Source of the DNA: Ridgeia piscesae
Taxonomy: Eukaryota; Annelida; Polychaeta; Sabellida; Siboglinidae
NCBI GenBank assembly: GCA_025642075.2
Contig: JAODUO010001627.1
Location: forward strand, 1-64,000
Reading direction: 5' to 3'
Length of the DNA stretch: 64,000 nt
Shown: piece after piece, positions 1 through 10,687 of the stretch
Numbering within the stretch: the first letter of the stretch is position 1
Layout: each line of letters opens with the position of its first letter
Position numbers and translations under genes: made by a program
The notes under the pieces: model-generated
Told to the model about the DNA's origin: nothing
The model's input: only the letters and a program-made list of their open reading frames with translations
Database searches by the model: none

Positions 1-985
1 CACACATGTCTCTACACACCGACGTAATGTCCCTTCGTAGTGCGTCAGTATCAATGTTTTTAAAGTCCCGCTTTGTGATCGTGTTGGTTTGTACTTCAGG
101 CTTCAGAGCTCTAAGTTTGAGTTCAATGCGATGGTGATCTGACAGAGAGTCGGGATGCACAGTAACGGACGAGATGAAGTTGTCGTCAGTCTGACTCACT
201 ACGAGATCAAGGATATGTCCAGTTTGATGTGTTGGCGAATGTACGTGTTGGGTTAGGTTGTGCGATTCAAGCAGAGTGCGAAGTGGTTCGGACTTGTCCA
301 AATGAACGTTAAAATCGCCAACGATGACAGTAGGAATAACGGAGATGGATGCTTCGATGAATAGCTGCGCTAGTTCTGAGTAAAAGTCCGATAATGTTCC
401 AGATGTCTTGCTTGTTGCAGGCGGTTGATAAACGACCCATAAATTGGATTTCAACAAGAACGGGTTGGTGAATTGCAAACGGATAAGTTCAATGGTTGTG
501 AAATGCAGCTTTGGGGGGATCTTAGTGTTGTACGTGTTCCGATACACTACGGCAACTCCGCCGCCACGACCACGGGGACGTGCCACATGATGGAATGTGT
601 AGCCGGGAGGCAAAAGTTCAGTCACGATCGCTTCTTCTCCGGTTTGTTTTAGCCATGTCTCGGTGATTGCCAAAATATCCCAATCGTGCTGGATAATCTC
701 ATCGTTTATAGCGAGTGTCTTATTTTTGACCGATCTAGCGTTTATCAACGCCAAGTTCGTGTAGCAATCGTTGCCAACAATTTGGCAAGTTGACAGTTTC
801 ACGTGGGTAATGTTATTGTTGTTAACGCCCTGTTGGTGTAACGTTGGTTTAAAGCCGGGTCGACGTCCGATCATTGGACGTATTGTTCGTTGGCGATTGC
901 AATTACGGCCGGCTCTGCATCCTCGAGTGACTGCACACATTCCATTATCCTTTATTGCGTAGCTTGCCGCCACTGACAGCAGCAT
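1..985 (-). CDS. LINE ORF2, N-terminal APE endonuclease domain, open at window edge
   Basis: I translated the complementary strand base by base from the ATG at 985 to the left edge. It is open for 328 codons, and an in-frame TGA lies just upstream at 1020-1022, so this ATG is the first available Met. All expected APE-nuclease landmarks are present in order: INARS (Asn), ITETWL (catalytic Glu), a Gly/Arg-rich RGRGGGV loop, VVYQPP, VGDFNVHLD (catalytic Asp/Asn) and DSLSDHH (catalytic His). The family nicks target DNA to prime reverse transcription. The linker and reverse transcriptase would lie left of the window. No frameshift or stop was found, unlike every other LINE here, so this is the best candidate for a recently active copy. 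The style is CR1/L2/jockey superfamily; the clade is not assigned. Confidence 0.9.
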   Translation of the reverse strand, partial: MLLSVAASYAIKDNGMCAVTRGCRAGRNCNRQRTIRPMIGRRPGFKPTLHQQGVNNNNITHVKLSTCQIVGNDCYTNLALINARSVKNKTLAINDEIIQHDWDILAITETWLKQTGEEAIVTELLPPGYTFHHVARPRGRGGGVAVVYRNTYNTKIPPKLHFTTIELIRLQFTNPFLLKSNLWVVYQPPATSKTSGTLSDFYSELAQLFIEASISVIPTVIVGDFNVHLDKSEPLRTLLESHNLTQHVHSPTHQTGHILDLVVSQTDDNFISSVTVHPDSLSDHHRIELKLRALKPEVQTNTITKRDFKNIDTDALRRDITSVCRDMC

Positions 986-1236
986 TGTTACAGTCGAATA
1001 GTTCCCGCCGTGTGTAGGTCACCATAGGTGCAGGTATACCATCCGAATAAAAGTCACAGAAATATACAAATACACACAAATAACACAGCAGAACAGTTCC
1101 GTGCATCCAGGGTAATGTTATCAAAACGATGGTCCAGTCTCACCAGTGTCGCAGTCGTAAAAATGAGTAAAATCCAATGTTAAACACAGAGCAAATAAAT
1201 AGCTGCCATAATGGCGCTTGATCACATGACATTATT
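986..1236. other. Non-coding stretch upstream of the LINE ORF
   Basis: About 250 bases between the LINE start codon and the next repeat. It may be 5' UTR of the minus-strand LINE. No promoter element was recognised with confidence. Confidence 0.3.
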
Positions 1237-1500
1237 AAAACTACTTGAAACATACAACGTTTACGCTATCATTACTTGATCTTACGAATTGACCATGCCT
1301 ACCGATGAGAGCACCGCAGTGCGAGGGACATCACCAGGCTTAAATGCAAGGTGACGTCACGAGGTGGCGATCTTTCTATATTAAGATATTTGCATATATT
1401 GAAACTGGAAACGTGTTTTTTTACTTACCTGGTTGGGTTACGCGGTGACATATGCAACTGGACTACTCCGGGAACAGCACAAGATAGAAATTATATTTTG
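1237..1500. repeat. Dispersed repeat copy 1 (partner 34341-34603)
   Basis: This stretch aligns in the same orientation with 34341-34603, with roughly 20 scattered mismatches by eye and almost no indels. Both copies hold the CRE-like palindrome TGACGTCA (1352-1359 here) and the phrase TTACCTGGTTGGGTTACGCG. The flanks are unrelated, so this is a mobile unit or part of one. It could be the 5' end of a minus-strand element, but 34341-34603 is not followed by the same downstream LINE. Confidence 0.7.
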
Positions 1501-2766
1501 CATGATTTTCGTTCAGAAATAGCTGAATTTCGGTTGCAACAATAAGGGCTAATATTTTTCAAGAAAGAACTGAACGCGCTGGTAAACCTGGTAAAAAAGA
1601 CCCGCCGGAAGCCGAAATGCAGAAACGATTAACAAGCCGAGGCGACATTGACAAGTGATCCAAACTCGCTGAAACTTCGAAAGGCGAATGTATGCTGTCA
1701 GGAATACTCCTCAACTCAAGAGGCTGGTATTCTGCACGCAGAGCCTGTCGGTGAAGGTAAGTATTTATGTGTCTAATATAAGAAATGTTGGCCTAAATGT
1801 TCATTATGAAGTCCGGTCTCGATAATAATTTAAGTAATTAAAATATCAACGCCAACGGCAACGGAGTGAGTCGATGGCGGGTCAGTGACACTGACACTGT
1901 GTCTGTGACAGGTATGTTGATGGCCACCTCGCATTCGATCCCGGGATTCGGTTTCTACTTAGTCACAGCCGTGCCATGTATTATTCTCCAAGTGTCGAAT
2001 GTGTTATACACAACTTGAGGTATCCCAATTTGAAACACATATCATATGGGGTCATGGGCATGGCTCTCCGATTTATCTCAGCCTGACAGTGACACAGAGA
2101 GACAAGCTCGGTCCTTCGCCCTAGCTTAAAACTGTTTTCAGAAATCAATTTCCAAATTGTCTACAACTGTGACAAAAATGCAGATTAATTGTTGTTTTTC
2201 AAATACTGGACATTATTATATTAACAGTAGCGACTGTGGCATGTTTTTTGTATTATTGACATAGCATGACCTGTGCGGTAATTAAAGAGATGTGTGTCAG
2301 TCATAGAGATATATAGAATACACCAGTAGAACTGTAGGGGAAAGATTAATGATGCAACTATGTGGTGTCAATATTGATTGTTCTTTTAATAGGCTGTTTA
2401 ATATTTACATGGAGGGTTTGGGGCATAATTCTGGAGGGCTAAATAAAGAAAGAAAATCACCACCCATGTTCTTTATGAAATCGATTTCATGCTGAAAGAT
2501 AAAGTTGTTTTTAGCTCAAATATATGTACAGTGGAATGTCTCTATTAAAAATTACCATTTGAACTGGGTAAAAGTAACACAACTAGCAGAACAAATATTC
2601 TAAACTATAACATATGTGGATATATTAATGTATATTCTGCGGTAATCTTAATTGCAATGTTACTTTGTTGTCGAGGTAACCATAATAGTAGCTGTCAGGT
2701 TCCACATTGTGCTACTAATATTTCTTATTCATGAAAAACTCATTTAAACATCTGTTTCTGTTTCAG
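1501..2766 (+). other. Putative non-coding exon ending at a strong splice donor, then intron-like sequence
   Basis: A perfect donor consensus (GAAG, then GTAAGT) sits at 1756/1757 and the next strong acceptor (TTCTGTTTCAG) ends at 2766. The sequence before the donor has no long frame; the frame that would feed the next exon's open frame hits TGA just before the donor. It may be a 5' UTR exon or coincidence. The intervening 1 kb is AT-rich and holds nothing recognised. Confidence 0.3.
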
Positions 2767-4016
2767 ATGTGCCATGATATATTACAAATGGCCATGGATT
2801 TTATACTCTGTGTTTGGACCAGACAGTGCTTCCAAATGTAACCAGTTAGACAACTTTCGCATATATCTGCCAAACAAGATGTAAGTATATGTTCGTGTAT
2901 TATAACAACAGTGAAATGTGTTGCTCACAATTTATTGACAATGAAAATAACATTATAACAACCAGAACACCAAGCAAACTAACATGATACAACATTTATA
3001 TAATACAAATGACATTTCATACAATGAAAACACCACACATTATTCCATAGTAGAAATATACCCAACAATTCATGTTTAACAGTAAATGATGTAGGATCAT
3101 TCTAGAACATTTCGAGTAGCATGCCCAGTTGTCCAATGATTTGATAAAAACACATGTATTCTACAATGATAATGGATTGAGTTACCTCCATTTTCATATG
3201 TCACCTGTCAACACAGTTCTTATATAGTGCAGTATCCAATCCTGAGAAATGGGGTCAAATACATTTGTATTTCAAAGTATTTAAATACTGTTTAAGTATA
3301 TGTAATTGATGTTTAGGAATTAAAAGTATTTGGATGCTTCAAGAGTATTTGTATTTTAATAAATTTCAATGTATTTGACTCAATGTCTGCTCAGCATTGT
3401 CCTTGCCAAAGTGCTTTACACTTTACTCCCTGGCAGACCTACTCAATTAAACACTATCTGATGACTGTGGGAAGCATCCAGCCAAGCTGTTATTAATTAA
3501 TCAAGACGGTTCGTGTACAAATATCCACCATTATCTATAACCAGTTACTTGTTTACACAGCTGAGTGAATTGGAGCAATGACGGGTGAACAGACTTGTCC
3601 AAGGTTCGACACAGCAGCACGTGGTTTCGTTTCGTAGTTGAGAGTCTGAAGCCGAGTCCAAAGCTGTAAACCACTGCGCCACTATATACTTTATAGTTGA
3701 TATATTTATTTAGGCCTATATTTATTTCAGGTGTTCAAGTCGGCCATATACAGAGAGTTGTACATGGTGGATCCACGGCAGGCTTGGTCGAAGGGTACAG
3801 AGAGACATACCAGAGTATACCAGCCATTAGATGGAACTTATATGCTCTCAGCGGAGAACAAGATATGGGATAACACTCAGCACTTGTTGACTGCTGCCCT
3901 TGCGAATTATTGGCACCAGCAGATCTCGTTTCACTAGCTTGGGCATATCTGTACCAAGGACTGCAATTCCGACATGGACAGTCATTGTGGGCAGCGGCCA
4001 GAGTTCTGACAAAGAT
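2767..4016 (+). pseudogene. Spliced-gene remnant, two exon-like blocks
   Basis: Block 1 is 2767-2880: acceptor TTCTGTTTCAG before it, donor GTAAGTATATG after it. It has one fully open frame, reading YYKWPWILYSVFGPDS through FRIYLPNK. Block 2 is 3731-4016: acceptor ATTTATTTCAG before, donor-like GTAATT after. It reads protein-like in two frames. One runs IYRELYMVDP to LLTAALANYW and then stops at 3935-3937. Another runs VQVGHIQRVV to LSGEQDMG, hits TAA at about 3870, then continues ELLAPADLVSLAWAYLYQG to the donor. The open frame of block 1 does not join cleanly to the long frames of block 2, so a frameshift or stop is required. I do not recognise the protein. It may be a decayed host gene or a transposon gene. 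Confidence 0.4.
3400..3682. repeat. SINE-like or 3'-tail dispersed repeat inside the intron
   Basis: It holds the phrases CCAAAGTGCTTTACAC, CTGAGTGAATTGGAGCAATG, CTTGTCCAAGGTTCGACAC and ACCACTGCGCCAC in order. From memory this resembles a short interspersed repeat common in fish and marine invertebrates. A related fragment with AAAGCGCTTTTTACAC and a GGGTAGCATCCAACC phrase is at 51345-51480. No intact pol III boxes were verified. Confidence 0.5.
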
Positions 4017-5975
4017 GTAATTCACCATTCACTCTTTCTGTCTGCCATGGGCTGGTGGATCTGCAGGTAAAGATACAGCTGTAATGTCTTCCGCAGCTCC
4101 AATTGTTTGCGTCTTGACCAGAAAACAGCCATGTTGCCAGGGTTCGCTAGGACGTGGCCAGACGTTCTTGCTAGAGCCCCTATAAATAAGCAGGACATGC
4201 TGTACTGCTATATATTGACTGTTTGAATTTACTATGTTTTTGTATGAAAAAAGATCATTCAATGTGCGCCAAATAAGCAGCATATATGTTACACTGTAAT
4301 AGTGAACAGTGTCCTTTACTTTGGTGCAGTGTGTTGGGAGTGGCAATATCAACAACCAGGACAAGATTAGGCTAGATACATATATCAAAAAAGGAAATGT
4401 GACTGTAAGGATGGAAAGGATCATGAATAGAGTATAGAAATTTTCTGGCAGATGACATATACCCACTAAGATCTTAATTTGACAGCTGACAGGAGTGACA
4501 CATACTGAGCTGCATGCACTAGAACGGCATTCATATGTTTGCACAGTGCTTACACAGACAGACAGATGATGATGTTGCTCCAGCTGCTGTCTTAATATAA
4601 TATAGATGTGTGTATGTTTGTGTGGTGATACATATTACATAAACTAAGGTATGATAACTGATTGCATGATCACTTAGTGTTTATGCACTAGAGTTGACAG
4701 TGCTCAGACATGCAATTTCCCAATGTTGGTAAACGTGGTATTGAATACATAATTGGTAAAATAATACTGCGTCTTACAAACAGTTCACTCCACTCTGACA
4801 TTCCTCTCACAAAATGACCACAATAGCATTTATCGCTACGTAGTTTGTGTCATGTTGTATCTTATATTAAGTGCTTTTAATTTATATTATCCAATAAACA
4901 CAAACGTTGGCACCTCAAAATATTAAATGAACAGGAATATCTATGACAATGTATATTGTTAACTGGCAAAATGTCACATTGACACATCACGCCAATGTGC
5001 ATGTTGGATCATCTGACTTACTTGCTAAACTATTGGATTAAATTATTGTTGAATTAGGTTAGTGATTTGCACGACACAGTGGTTGAAGGTAGAGAATTCC
5101 ACTCATTGTGGTGGGGAAGAAACTGGTTCCAAATGTGTACCGAGTTTTTACCTGAAGATCTAGTGTTGTATTGGACAGAATGATCTTGTGGGATATATAC
5201 AAGTCCACGTTCCATCTAGTATATTATGCTAGTCTGTTAATGGGGTGTGTTCATGTTTCTTCTTGTTTGCTGTGTGTCCCAATATTTCAAGAAACTCTAC
5301 CTACCAATAAAGGCAATATTGCAAATTTGCAAAGTGATTTCTTACAGTACATAAGTTATCATAGTTAATTATTCACCCTTTACTGTAAGTCTGTAACTTG
5401 TCCTAGTATCAATGTTGTATGAGTATCTGAACTGATACAGCACACATAATTTGTAATTTTCTCTCTCACTGAACAAATAACATGATTTAAAACAACATTC
5501 GCAATGCCAGTTTTTGATGTTTGAATAATATATTTACTGAAAAATATAGCAGTCATGTTGGCACTTTCAGAGTGGTCAATCTGAAAATGCATACGAAACT
5601 CGAAGGCAGTACTTTTGAAAACTTATTTACGAGTGATGTCAAAGTGCTATGTTATCGTTCATGCGAATTGACTGACGTCTATGATCTGGCTTGCATTCAG
5701 CTGTGTTTTAGTGTTATGGACATGTAGCTTTACCTTATTTTCATGCCTCTGTTCATTCAAACGTGATATATACAATTCAAAGTAGGATAAAATTAAACTA
5801 ATAATAATGAATAACAATATCGGACGGCCAACTCGCTTGGACCTAATTAGCGGCTCCATGATCCCATGTACATACCTTCTAGAACGTTAACAATATCAAT
5901 ATGTACATAAGTCATAACGACAGACATCGCAATGTACAGAAGACATAATAATATTTACTAACCTTCTTGCGCGCT
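4017..5975. other. No gene seen
   Basis: AT-rich sequence. The open frames here (for example 4029-4544 minus) are low-complexity and carry no recognisable motif. A splice-acceptor-like CTGCAG ends near 4068, but no convincing exon follows. Confidence 0.5.
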
Positions 5976-6189
5976 TTGACTTCATCATTCCAAATCGACA
6001 ACCAAATGTGCAATGACCCAATATAACGCATTTAACTTAGCAGATACAAATAAAAAGCTACAAATAGTTACATGAAGAATCAGTTGCCAAATATTATTGT
6101 AATGCAATAAATCACTTGTGCAGAAATACTTAACATCATACAACATTTCAAATCAACGTCACATATTGGAATTAATAATACATTAACTC

Positions 6190-6440
6190 AGTTGAAGAAG
6201 AATTATATGGAGAGCATTGCCATACCCATGGCGGAAATCTTTAATTCTATGAAAGGATCTGGTATATAACCCGATGCCGATGAGTTAAAACTTGCTAAAG
6301 TGATACCTCTTTATCAATATGGAGATGCCAGTTTGTTTGCTAACTTCAGACCTATATCATTCCCTGATATGGACAGTAACTTGGTCCTGGTAGGGAATTA
6401 TATGAAGGGATGTCGATAAACACTGATTGCAGTTTGGGCC
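6190..6440 (+). pseudogene. LINE reverse-transcriptase N-terminal remnant
   Basis: The plus strand reads MAEIFNSMKGSG, then after a stop LAKVIPLYQYGD and LFANFRPISF. This matches the start of the RT domain of jockey-like LINEs, usually of the form P-ifn-S-GiFPdelKiAKVIPLyKsGD--NYRPIS. The stop falls where the FPD motif should be. The same remnant is at 42700-42960. It is part of the duplicated segment, so it predates the duplication. Confidence 0.6.
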
Positions 6441-6966
6441 GAACAGAGTTAGTATGCTATTAATATGACATAAATTTACTATCACATACATTTTGTTTTC
6501 TTTATAGTTATGCTATACAGTGGATCTGTCATTACATTGTATTTAATATTTGCTTCAGTTGGTTACGTCCTGATAAGATATAATATTCGAAAAGCTTCGT
6601 ATATAACGATAATATCCTTTTTCATCGCAGAAATAACAGGAGATGACCGCGTTGACGTTGTCAATGACAATGACTGTTTATGTCGATTGCACTCCCAACT
6701 GGCTTCTCAGTTACATTTTCAGAGCTTCAGTGCTAAATTTGCTGTTTAGCGAAATTGCAGTCTGCCACTCGGCTGGTTGTCAGTTTTCAGTTGCGTTCAG
6801 GTCAATGCTCAGTAGACTGGGTGTTCTACACCATCGATTAAACTGTCCTGGTTCGCCAACAGGCATAATCGCTAGGTATCGCTCACCTATTGCACGAGCG
6901 GGCACCGCAACGAAATTATCGACATATACTAATTAAATACCTATAAGTACAATCGTTAGGGACAAG

Positions 6967-7113
6967 TATTGAACCTTGTGGAACTCCACATGTTATGTTG
7001 CTAAGGGTGGATGTTGTTTCTTTTAATTTTTCCTCGTTGTTGTATATTACTTATTTTAAGTAATGTTGTATCCACTGAAGTATGTTTCTTCTAATTCCAC
7101 AATGACCGAATTA
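6967..7113 (-). pseudogene. Short internal LINE RT shard present in only one duplicate
   Basis: The complement encodes the same stretch as 9138-9272 (HYGIRRNILQWIQHYL region through NITCG.PQG), nearly base for base. In the sister copy at 45979 the flanking sequence runs straight through without it. It is therefore an insertion in copy 1 or a precise deletion from copy 2. It lacks a LINE 3' end. Confidence 0.7.
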
Positions 7114-7560
7114 CACAACACTACAACATGTTCAACAAAAACACAGCTACGTCATCAAATGGATGAAAATTTTCTTAATTTCGGCTTAATTTAAATAAAA
7201 GACGTAGAGAAAACACAACTCACCCGCTATACGATTCTCGCAGCGAATGACTACCTTGACCGTTAAAAGACCGCGGAAACTCCGCGTGAAATAAAGCACT
7301 ACCCAGGTGTTGAGTAAACGGTACGCGCTTGCAGCAGTACGCGAAAACACGCACACGCACGCGGCCGCAGATTTCGTTGACGTTGAAGTGGCTACCTACT
7401 TTACTTACCCTGTTGTCGGAGTGTCCGCAATACAGTTCCGAGTCGTTCAGTTTACCGATTGCCACCATGTATTAAAAATGACACGGGGTTATTTAGTAAC
7501 AACGTATCTTAAATGCACTTAGCAGACAATAAGACAACGATCATGAAATGTTTCGTTGCC
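7114..7560. other. Conserved non-coding block of the duplication
   Basis: The best preserved part of the duplication: the GC-rich stretch GACCGCGGAAACTCCGCG and its surroundings recur almost unchanged at 46130-46240. Open frames exist on both strands (7220-7468 minus, 7307-7522 plus) and part of the minus frame is kept in the copy (46046-46342), but no protein motif is seen. ACACGCACACGCACGCGG here is replaced by a non-repetitive sequence in the copy. Confidence 0.5.
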
Positions 7561-8310
7561 ACGTCTCATCAGTCTATTTCCAGAAAACAAACCCTGGCGG
7601 TAAAAACAAAATAAGGATCAATAATTCAGAAACGGAAATACATAACAAAACTAGAACCTGTGACATTGCATTTTGTCAATGTGAATAAGTATCTCTATTA
7701 AACTCGTATTGGTTATCGAACAACAGCTTAGCTTCATGTGAAGCTAACTGGGTAAAGATAATTGATAGTGTTGATCACAGAGAAGTAGGGCTATAATCAT
7801 CTCCTAGATCATGTTTTTTAATACTGGAATTACGTTTTGGAATGTCACGTTTGTCTAGAATATGCCGGTATTTAGCACTTGCAACAGTCAGTGATTTTAT
7901 TATTGCAGTTTCAGTATAATTGTGTACAAACAATTTTGAAAATATACCCTCGAATCCACAAAAACTATGTATTGTGTGTAGGTTGTGTATTATTTTCTTT
8001 ACTGCTTCTTCATCTACATTCTTTATTTTAAAAAGCTGAGTTTATTTGTCTACTTACATAATAACTAAAATATTGAGTTTATTATATACATTACACCTAT
8101 CATTACTTCTACATTTACTGTATTATGTGTATATGTAAAGCTGCAGTGCTATGCATAATAATAATCTAAAATTGAAGATCGGAAAATCGTTTAGTTAATA
8201 TCCTTTCCGATATTTCCTAATACTTATTCATTGTCAACAAGATTATGTATCTATTCAGATTCCAGTTGTTCTAGTAAATCAAAAGGGTAGAGTTATTAAA
8301 CATAACTATG

Positions 8311-8719
8311 ACGGTATCTATATAATAGCTTTATTGTTACACAATGTCACGTACATACAATAATCAGCAACAGTAAAGTAATAATTACATGTCTAAGTAC
8401 ATTATAGAATGTAATAACTGCAATTAAGCAACAGTGCTTATTTTCCTTATTCATGCATTTTAACAATTTCGAAAGAATTATCATTCGTGAACACCTATAC
8501 AGCAATAACATAATAATGCAACTAGTTATTTAAAATAGTGAAATAGTGAATTACATGTGTACCACAAAATTAAATACATCGATGCCCGTGTGTAACAAGT
8601 AACGTTGTATTTAAATAAATGTTTAATATTACTATAGAAAAGGCAGTATAATAACAGTATATTCAGAACAGAAACAAAACATTCTGATTTTTCAGAAGCA
8701 GATATTTGACACTTTTTCT
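8311..8719. other. No gene seen
   Basis: AT-rich sequence between the end of the duplication and the 3' end of the minus-strand LINE. Nothing recognised. Confidence 0.4.
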
Positions 8720-8739
8720 TAAAGATCTGTAAAGTGGCA

Positions 8740-8966
8740 GACTATTGAAGTCAGTTGTCTAAGATAAGGGTGTTCCATATTTTTGGTTCGACATATGCCA
8801 AAGATAATTGTCTGCACTTTGTTCTGTAGAACGGTATTTTATATGCGAAGGTCATTGTATGAGTTTCTTTAATATTTTGAGACAGTTTATTGATTTTGAG
8901 CCATGTGGACTGTCTTTTAATCTCAGAGTTCATTGCAATTTCCATTTCATATATATTGTTACCTTG

Positions 8967-9043
<77 letters not shown>

Positions 9044-10339
9044 ATACTATTTGTCATCGGCAACATAATTGTAAGCATTTTATCAGATAAAGCAGTTAGA
9101 TCATTTATATAAATAAGACAGAGTAAAGGTCCCAAAATTGAACCTTGTGGATTTCCACATGTTATGTTGCTAAGGGTGGATGTTGTTTCTTTTAATTTTA
9201 CTCGTTGTTGTATATTACTTAAGTAATGTTGTATCCACTGAAGTATGTTTCTTCTAATTCCATAATGACCGAATTTTCCCAATAAATTCCTATGATTAAC
9301 AGTAACAAACGCTTTCGCAAAATGAAGAAATACACCAATTACACGTTCTTTGTTACCAGTTGCCTTACTAATATTATCAATTAGCACTGAAATAGCCATT
9401 CCTAAATACAAATTGGAGATTATACAAGATTTTATGTTCAGTTATATAATTCATTAATCTAGTATACATTAATCTTTCAAAAACCTTTGAAAATACAGGC
9501 AAAATAGAAATCGGCCTGTAGTTCCCAATTGATGTCTTACAACCAGCTTTAAAAACTAGAATTACTTACTGTGACATAGTGGGTCAAGTAAGTTGGATAA
9601 GGCCTGCTTAAGAATGAAAGGTGTTATTCCATCCCATCCAGGACTAAACAAATTAAATTATTAATGATTCCTCTTCTCTCATCTGGTGTGGATGGCAGTA
9701 GAAACATTGAATTTCTATACACTCCTTTAATATATTGATTAGGACTCCGCTGTACCAATGGTATCTCCTCAGCAAACTGTAGACCTATATTCGTAAAATA
9801 TTCATTAAATGTATCTGCTATGTGTTGCTTGTTTTTTTGTTAATTTGTCTTCAATTAGTAACTGGTCTATACTTATAACTTCTTTCTTTCCAGTAATACC
9901 CTTTAATATTTCCCATGTGTTTTTAAAGTTACCCTTGTGCTTATGAAGCTCATGCTGGTAGTATGATTTTTCTGCTATGTTAATAAGGCAATTTAGTTTA
10001 TTTATATATCGTTTGTAATATATTTCGTTGTATACAGTCGGTTTATTTAAGTAATACTTATGCAATTTGTGTTTGATTCTAATGGAATGTCTAAATGCCA
10101 TAGTAATCCACGGTATATGCTTTTTGCCCTGATAGTTTTTTAATAAGTGGAAATTATTTATTCTCACTGAGATTATTTCTTTTTATAATTTCATTAATGT
10201 CATCCTCAAGATAATATTTAGTATTTGAAAAGTTAAATAAATTACAGTATGGGTCTATGTTCCGCTTCCCAGCATTACAATTTTCGTAATCATGTGCATC
10301 GCCTGCATATGTCATGGTCGTTTCAAGTAACTGGCTCAT
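8740..10339 (-). pseudogene. LINE ORF2 linker and reverse transcriptase, broken
   Basis: The linker (10167-9805) reads IPWITMAFRHSIRIKHKLHK and KSYYQHELHKHKGNFKNTWE. Around 9640 the complement gives the SPGWDGI motif. RT motifs follow from 9411: FAKAFVTVNHRNLLGKFGHY (motif A, with the usual D of DLSKAFDTV lost), GNPQGSILGPLLCLIYINDL (motif B), then an ADD triplet (about 9053-9061) in a shifted frame. A 72-bp AT array follows. Downstream (8945-8751) the C-terminal part WLKINKLSQNIKETHTMTF and PKIWNTL remains, with the thumb between them deleted. Confidence 0.8.
8969..9040. repeat. (AT)36 microsatellite inside the LINE RT
   Basis: A pure AT dinucleotide run. It lies a few codons past the RT catalytic ADD triplet and before the conserved NSEIKRQSTWLKINKLS stretch, so it arose inside the element. 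Confidence 0.95.
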
Positions 10340-10687
10340 GGTAGGCTACCTTACATGTTTCATATACATACAAGCGAATACGATACACAATGATGCAGGT
10401 ACGATTATACATCACATTGCCAAGTAGTTGTATAACATATAATGATGTACTGTAGTTGTTAAGGTTTGGTGATTTTGCCAGAATAATCAAACTAATAATG
10501 AAAACATTAACAAAACATAATTCACGAACCATGTGTAGATCATGAAGGTGCCAATGAGTATGGCACTGGTGTATTCCTTATCAACACAGCTCTGATCCCT
10601 AGCCAACTGATTTATGGTTCATTAAGGTCTTCCTCACAAGTGATTGTTTTAAATCTGCCGTTCGAGTCCTTGGTGACGATTCTCCCA

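Larger units (their letters stand above)
5976..8310 (+). repeat. Segmental duplication copy 1 (partner 42560-49785)
   Basis: Four blocks match copy 2 in the same order and orientation: 5980-6550 with 42560-43080, 6797-6966 with 43085-43165 and 45912-45979, 7114-7680 with 45980-46823, and 7700-8300 with 49123-49780. By eye the match is high, with near-identical runs of tens of bases. Copy 1 is compact; copy 2 carries three large insertions and lacks about 240 bases (6553-6797). Copy 1 alone carries a reverse-transcriptase shard (6967-7113). Confidence 0.85.

Noticed and set aside
4029..4544. 171-codon minus-strand frame
   Set aside because: Hydrophobic and low-complexity, no known domain, no second copy; chance frame is the simpler reading.
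7220..7522. Overlapping frames on both strands as a conserved gene
   Set aside because: Only part of the minus frame survives in the duplicate at 46046-46342 and the C-terminal ends differ; no motif found.
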